Assembly: GCA_025362815.1 (NCBI GenBank)
Contig: JANYFG010000049.1
Coordinates: forward strand, 1 to 64,000
Length of the DNA stretch: 64,000 bases
Direction: 5' to 3'
DNA from: Rhodospirillales bacterium
GTDB taxonomy: Bacteria > Pseudomonadota > Alphaproteobacteria > Acetobacterales > Acetobacteraceae
Shown here: in pieces, positions 60,171-64,000 of the stretch
Layout of the letters: every line of letters begins with the position of its first letter
Numbering within the stretch: position 1 is the first letter of the stretch
Translations under genes and position numbers: made by a program
Notes under the pieces: model-generated
The model's database searches: none
What the model saw: only the letters and a program-made list of their open reading frames with translations
Told to the model about the DNA's origin: nothing

Positions 60171-60194
60171 GGTTCTTTTGCTCACAAAAGAACC
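60171..60194. terminator. Perfect hairpin between convergent eutA-like and reductase genes
   Basis: GGTTCTTTTG-CTCA-CAAAAGAACC, 10-bp perfect stem followed by TCTTTT. Confidence 0.75.
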
Positions 60195-60204
60195 TCTTTT
60201 AAAT

Positions 60205-61452
60205 TTACCTTGATTTGAGTTCTCGCAACAGATCAGCAAGTTTAACGCCGGGATCCGCCAGTTTCGCGGGATCGACATCCACGCCGAGGCTGATGATTTG
60301 CTTGGCAAAGCGGAGGTCGCGCGTGGCGTTCAGTCCGATGGCGCAGACGAGGCGATTTCCGGTCATTTCCAGCAACAGGCCGTTGAAACCGTCGATGTCG
60401 CCGCGTTCGATGGTTGTGGCGCCGGGCGTGGGCAGGCCGGTGATTTGCATGTTCACGCCGTACTGGTCGCTCCAGAACCACGGCACTTCGGCATAAACTA
60501 TGTTCTGGCCCGCAATGTTGCGGGCGATCGCAATCGCCTGATTCTGCGCGTTCTGCCAGCTTTCCAGCCGCAGCGAGAGGCCGAAAAGCGGGTTGTAATG
60601 GCGCGTGACGTCTCCCGCGGCATAGATAGCGGGGTCTGTTGTGCGGCCGTGTTCGTCCACAACGATGCCGCCATCCACCGCGAGTCCGCAGGCGACGGCC
60701 AGGCCATCCTCGGGCACGACGCCGATGCCGACCACGATGGCATCGGCGGGGATGCTGGTGCCATCGGCACATTCCACGACGGGGGCGTTTTCCGGCCCGG
60801 TGATGGCGGTGATTCCGACGCCGAAATGCAGTTCGACGCCATGGCTGCGATGGAGCGCGGCGTAGAGGCTGCTGATACGGGGCGGCACACCGCGCGCCAT
60901 GACGCGGCTGCCGGCTTCGAGAACGGTGACGGCACAGCCGTGGCTGGTTGCGGCGGCGGCGGCCTCGAGGCCGATGAAACCCGCGCCGACCACCACGATC
61001 CGGGCCCCAGGCACGAAATGGGTGCGCAGCGATCGGCTGTCTTCAAGGGTGCGGATGGTGTGGCAGCGCGGGTGATCGCCGCCCGGCACCGGCAACGCAC
61101 GCGGGGATGCGCCGGTGGCGAGGATGAGTGTGTCGTAGAAAACAACGGTGCCGTTATTCAGCGACACAGCGCGTGCGTCGCGGTCGATCGATGTGGCGGT
61201 GGCGCCGAGCAGGAGGCGCACATTCTCGGCGGCATACCAGTCCGCCGGCCGGACCCATGCAATCGTCTCGGATGCTGTGTCCAGAAGCATTTCCTTGGAC
61301 AAGGCAGGGCGCTCGTAGGGAAGATGCGGCTCGCTGCCGATCAGCGTGATGGGGCCTTGGAACCCGTGGCCGCGCAGGGCTTCGATAGCGCGACCGCCGG
61401 CCTGCCCCGCGCCGATCACGACGACGCCGGGCATCATTGGGCGGGACGTCAT
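60205..61452 (-). CDS. NAD(P)/FAD-dependent oxidoreductase, ferredoxin reductase type
   Basis: MTSRPMMPGVVVIGAGQAGGRAIEALRGHGFQGPITLIGSEPHLPYERPALSKEML, ARIVVVGAGFIGLEAAAAATSHG, IYAAGDVTRHYNPLFGLSLRLESWQNAQNQAI. Confidence 0.94.
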   Translation of the reverse strand: MTSRPMMPGVVVIGAGQAGGRAIEALRGHGFQGPITLIGSEPHLPYERPALSKEMLLDTASETIAWVRPADWYAAENVRLLLGATATSIDRDARAVSLNNGTVVFYDTLILATGASPRALPVPGGDHPRCHTIRTLEDSRSLRTHFVPGARIVVVGAGFIGLEAAAAATSHGCAVTVLEAGSRVMARGVPPRISSLYAALHRSHGVELHFGVGITAITGPENAPVVECADGTSIPADAIVVGIGVVPEDGLAVACGLAVDGGIVVDEHGRTTDPAIYAAGDVTRHYNPLFGLSLRLESWQNAQNQAIAIARNIAGQNIVYAEVPWFWSDQYGVNMQITGLPTPGATTIERGDIDGFNGLLLEMTGNRLVCAIGLNATRDLRFAKQIISLGVDVDPAKLADPGVKLADLLRELKSR

Positions 61453-62453
61453 GCGTGGGCCAGCGACCGCCGATGCATGGCGGCGCCCGCGAGACGCTGC
61501 ACGGCCTCCACCACCGCTTCGGGGCTGGCTTTGTTCTGTCCGGCGATGTCGAGCGCGCTGCCGTGCGCCACCGACGAGAACAGGATGGGCGTGCCGATCG
61601 TCATGCCCGCGGTGCGGTTGGTGGCGAGCAGTTTCGCGGCAAGATGGCCTTGATCGTGATACATCACGATGTAGGCGTCGTAGCCGGTTTTGTGAAACAT
61701 CGTGTCTGCGCCAAAGGGGCCTTCGACGTGCAATCCAGCCTGACGCGCGGCCTCGATGGCGGGGGTGATGGTGGTGATCTCTTCCTCGCCGAACATGCCG
61801 CCCTCGCCGGCGTGCGGGTTCAGGCCTGACACCGCGATGCGCGGCGCCGCAACGCCCAGTCCGCGCAACACGTCGTGCGTTGCCTGCATCACCCGCATCA
61901 GGCGGGCATGGGTGATCAGATCGATGGAACGGCGCAGGCTGACATGCAGGGTTGTGTGAACGATGCGCCGCGCATCGAAACACAGCATGAGGAATGCGTC
62001 GTCCACCGGCGTGCCCGTGCAGCGCGCCACGAACGAGGGATAGCCGTCGAACTCGATGCCGGCCTGGTGGATTGCCAGCTCCGTCTGCGGGCAGGCCACC
62101 ACGGCCTCCACCTCGTGCCGCATTGCGGCCTTGATGGCGAAAGCCGCCGCGTCGACCGCTGCCTGACCGTGCGCGGCTGCGATTTCGCCAGGCTGCAACA
62201 GTGTTTTTTCGAATTGCCGGAGATCGACGATCTCCACGCCCGTGCTTTGGCCGGCCTGCGCGAAGCCATCGATGGACACGATATCGGCCGCGATTCCGCA
62301 GGCCTGCGCGTGCCATTCCAGTGCCGCGCGATCGCCGACCAGCACGGGGATGCACGCGGCTCTCACCCGCGGGTCCAGCACGGCCTTCAGCGCGATTTCG
62401 GGGCCGATGCCGGCCTGGTCGCCCATGGACAGGGCCAGCTTCGGAAGCGTCAT
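61449..62453 (-). CDS. PdxA-family dehydrogenase (4-hydroxythreonine-4-phosphate dehydrogenase / TphB-like dihydrodiol dehydrogenase)
   Basis: 334 aa; LALSMGDQAGIGPEIALKA, VSGLNPHAGEGGMFGEEEITTITPAIEAARQAGLHVEGPFGADTMF, YIVMYHDQGHLAAKLLA. Confidence 0.93.
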   Translation of the reverse strand: MTLPKLALSMGDQAGIGPEIALKAVLDPRVRAACIPVLVGDRAALEWHAQACGIAADIVSIDGFAQAGQSTGVEIVDLRQFEKTLLQPGEIAAAHGQAAVDAAAFAIKAAMRHEVEAVVACPQTELAIHQAGIEFDGYPSFVARCTGTPVDDAFLMLCFDARRIVHTTLHVSLRRSIDLITHARLMRVMQATHDVLRGLGVAAPRIAVSGLNPHAGEGGMFGEEEITTITPAIEAARQAGLHVEGPFGADTMFHKTGYDAYIVMYHDQGHLAAKLLATNRTAGMTIGTPILFSSVAHGSALDIAGQNKASPEAVVEAVQRLAGAAMHRRSLAHA

Positions 62454-62472
62454 GGCTTTGGGCCTTCTTGTG

Positions 62473-62808
62473 TCAGGCTTGCGCGGGGTCGATGCAGATT
62501 TTGCCGTCCTGCACGGTCACGGCCCAGACGCGCAGCGCATCGGTGCAAGGCGGGGCTGTGGGCGCGCCGGTGATGAAGTTGAATTTGCCCTGGTGGAACG
62601 GGCACTCCACCTCGCACCCTTCCACATAGCCTTCGGACAGGTTGCCCGGCCCATGCGTGCACAGATCCTGGGTGACGTAATAGGCGCCGTCATGGGCGAA
62701 GACGGCGTACACCTCGCCGTCATGGTCCACCTGTGCCGGTGTGTCTTCTGTGACCTCGGCCACGTCGCACAAGGCGACGAGGCGGGACCCGGCAGGCTGA
62801 TCGGTCAT
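62473..62808 (-). CDS. Rieske-type [2Fe-2S] ferredoxin
   Basis: 111 aa; DLCTHGPGNLSEGYVEGCEVECPFHQGKFNFITG: CxH...CxxH Rieske ligand motif. Confidence 0.95.
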   Translation of the reverse strand: MTDQPAGSRLVALCDVAEVTEDTPAQVDHDGEVYAVFAHDGAYYVTQDLCTHGPGNLSEGYVEGCEVECPFHQGKFNFITGAPTAPPCTDALRVWAVTVQDGKICIDPAQA

Positions 62809-62835
62809 GGCCGTTCCTGTTATTCGTTCAAGCTC

Positions 62836-62895
62836 ATGTTCACTGGGCGCATATTCACTGGGCGCATGTTCACTGGGCGCATGTTCACTGGGCGC
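62836..62895. repeat. Four tandem copies of a 15-bp repeat (ATGTTCACTGGGCGC)
   Basis: 62836-62850, 62851-62865 (one substitution), 62866-62880, 62881-62895; in the intergenic region upstream of both the Rieske ferredoxin gene (-) and the IclR gene (+). Confidence 0.97.
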
Positions 62896-62981
62896 ACAGT
62901 TCTGCGCTATGCGGACTCTTGCCGCGCCGATCCGGCCCTGTCAACGCGGCCTTGCCGGGTGGGAATTCGCGGTCTACCAAT

Positions 62982-62996
62982 GTTCGCAGTGCGAAC
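62982..62996. promoter_or_regulatory. Candidate IclR-family operator (perfect 15-bp palindrome)
   Basis: GTTCGC-AGT-GCGAAC immediately upstream of the IclR GTG start (or overlapping an alternative ATG at 62980). Confidence 0.6.
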
Positions 62997-63009
62997 GACG
63001 GAGAGTTTC

Positions 63010-63819
63010 GTGAGTGATGCCGACGCGGTTCTGAGCGCGGACGAGTTGCTGGAAGACCCGGCCGACAGCCGCAACTACGTCACCGCGCTGGCGCGTGGCC
63101 TGGCCGTTATCCGGGCATTCAGCGGCCAGAACCAGCAGATGACGTTATCGGATGTGGCGCGTGTGGCGGATCTGCCGCGCGCCACGGTGCGGCGCTGCCT
63201 GCTCACGTTGCAGGCGCTGGGCTATGTGGATGTGGCCGGCCGGTTCTTCTCGCTGTCTCCGCAGGTGCTGACATTGGCGCAGGCGTATCTGCGGTCCAGC
63301 GTGCTGCCGCGCGTGGCGCAACCGTTTTTGGAACGCATCAGCGAGGCGGTGGGCGAAAGCTGTTCCGTCTCCATTCTGCATGGGGCGGAGGTGATTTATG
63401 TGGCGCGATCGAGCCGCAAGCGCATCGCATCGCTGCACCGCGATGTCGGCACGCATCTGCCGGCGCACTGCACCTCGATGGGCCGCGTGCTGCTGGCGTC
63501 GTTGCCGGCGAAGGAGCTGTCTGTCTTTTTCCGAACCGCCGAGCTGGAGCCGCTGACCCCCTTCACCATCACGACCGAAGCTGGCCTGCGCGCGGCGGTG
63601 GCGCAGGTGGCGCGCGACGGGTTCTGTGTGGTGGACCAGGAGATGGAGGTGGATCTGCGCTCATTGGCGGTGCCGCTGCGCAATGCCTCCGGCAGGGTGG
63701 TGGCGGCATTGAATGTGAGCACACAGGCCAGCCGGACGCCTGACGATGTTTTGCGCACGCGTATTCTGCCGGTGTTGCGCGGCACCGCGGCCGATATGCG
63801 GCCGTTGCTGATCGGCTGA
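63010..63819 (+). CDS. IclR-family transcriptional regulator, PcaR/PcaU/PobR-like
   Basis: SRNYVTALARGLAVIRAFSGQNQQMTLSDVARVADLPRATVRRCLLTLQALGYVDVAGRFFSLSPQVLTLAQAYL, HLPAHCTSMGRVLLA; GTG start at 63010 or ATG at 62980. Confidence 0.93.
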   Translation: MSDADAVLSADELLEDPADSRNYVTALARGLAVIRAFSGQNQQMTLSDVARVADLPRATVRRCLLTLQALGYVDVAGRFFSLSPQVLTLAQAYLRSSVLPRVAQPFLERISEAVGESCSVSILHGAEVIYVARSSRKRIASLHRDVGTHLPAHCTSMGRVLLASLPAKELSVFFRTAELEPLTPFTITTEAGLRAAVAQVARDGFCVVDQEMEVDLRSLAVPLRNASGRVVAALNVSTQASRTPDDVLRTRILPVLRGTAADMRPLLIG

Positions 63820-63858
63820 GCCCGTTTTATTCCATTCCAAACGCTGGAGATTTTCGCA

Positions 63859-64000
63859 TGGCCAAACTCGCCCTTTCCATCGCGGTCGGCGATTACGACC
63901 GCATGCGCGCGCTGAAAACCGGTGAGGTGCAGATCGATGGCTGCGACCCGGTTTTCATGTCGCTGGAGCCGGAGGAGATGTTCTTTCGCGGATTTCGCCA
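63859..64000 (+). CDS. 4,5-dihydroxyphthalate decarboxylase-like protein (N-terminus, truncated by window)
   Basis: MAKLALSIAVGDYDRMRALKTGEVQIDGCDPVFMSLEPEEMFFRGFR... Confidence 0.75.

Noticed and set aside
62836-62895. CRISPR-like array
   Set aside because: Repeats are 15 bp, contiguous and without spacers; no cas genes in the window.
62242-63009. Long N-terminal extension of the IclR ORF (including MFTGR repeats)
   Set aside because: Most of it lies antisense to pdxA and the Rieske ferredoxin gene; family alignment by eye supports a start at 62980 or 63010. The tandem DNA repeat was kept as an intergenic feature instead.

Overview
This is a 64 kb, high-GC chromosomal window from what looks like an alphaproteobacterium; gene content and AT-rich intergenic hairpins suggest Acetobacteraceae (inference). 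It is densely coded and mostly metabolic. I saw no rRNA, tRNA, CRISPR array, phage genes or transposase ORF. Main blocks are: a multidomain WbsX/GT4/GT2 glycosyltransferase; a PAS-(degenerate GGDEF)-EAL protein; a gcvT-gcvH-gcvP operon behind a tandem glycine riboswitch; a soluble multi-PAS chemoreceptor; a sugar-acid catabolic cluster (IlvD/Edd dehydratase, SDR, FAH hydrolase); an orphan form-II CoxL-like molybdoprotein; an RND pump; an HMG-CoA-lyase-like/CoA-transferase pair; katG; mbfA plus cytochrome b561; M19 dipeptidase plus BKACE; the aapJQMP amino-acid ABC operon; a second ABC importer; and, from about 55 to 64 kb, an aromatic-acid-type cluster. That cluster has three cupin genes, split chromate-transporter-family genes, an EutA-like ASKHA protein without EutBC, ferredoxin reductase, PdxA/TphB-like dehydrogenase, Rieske ferredoxin, a PcaR-like IclR regulator and a 4,5-dihydroxyphthalate-decarboxylase-like protein cut by the window end. 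The most notable non-gene signals are: (i) a ~100-bp palindromic dispersed element in 2.5 copies whose TAG terminus coincides with the stop codon of the adjacent gene in all three cases; (ii) four tandem 15-bp repeats plus a perfect 15-bp palindrome in the intergenic region between the Rieske ferredoxin gene and iclR; and (iii) a translationally overlapping chrA-chrA-bicupin-eutA operon. All family calls are from motif recognition by eye; no database search was run.
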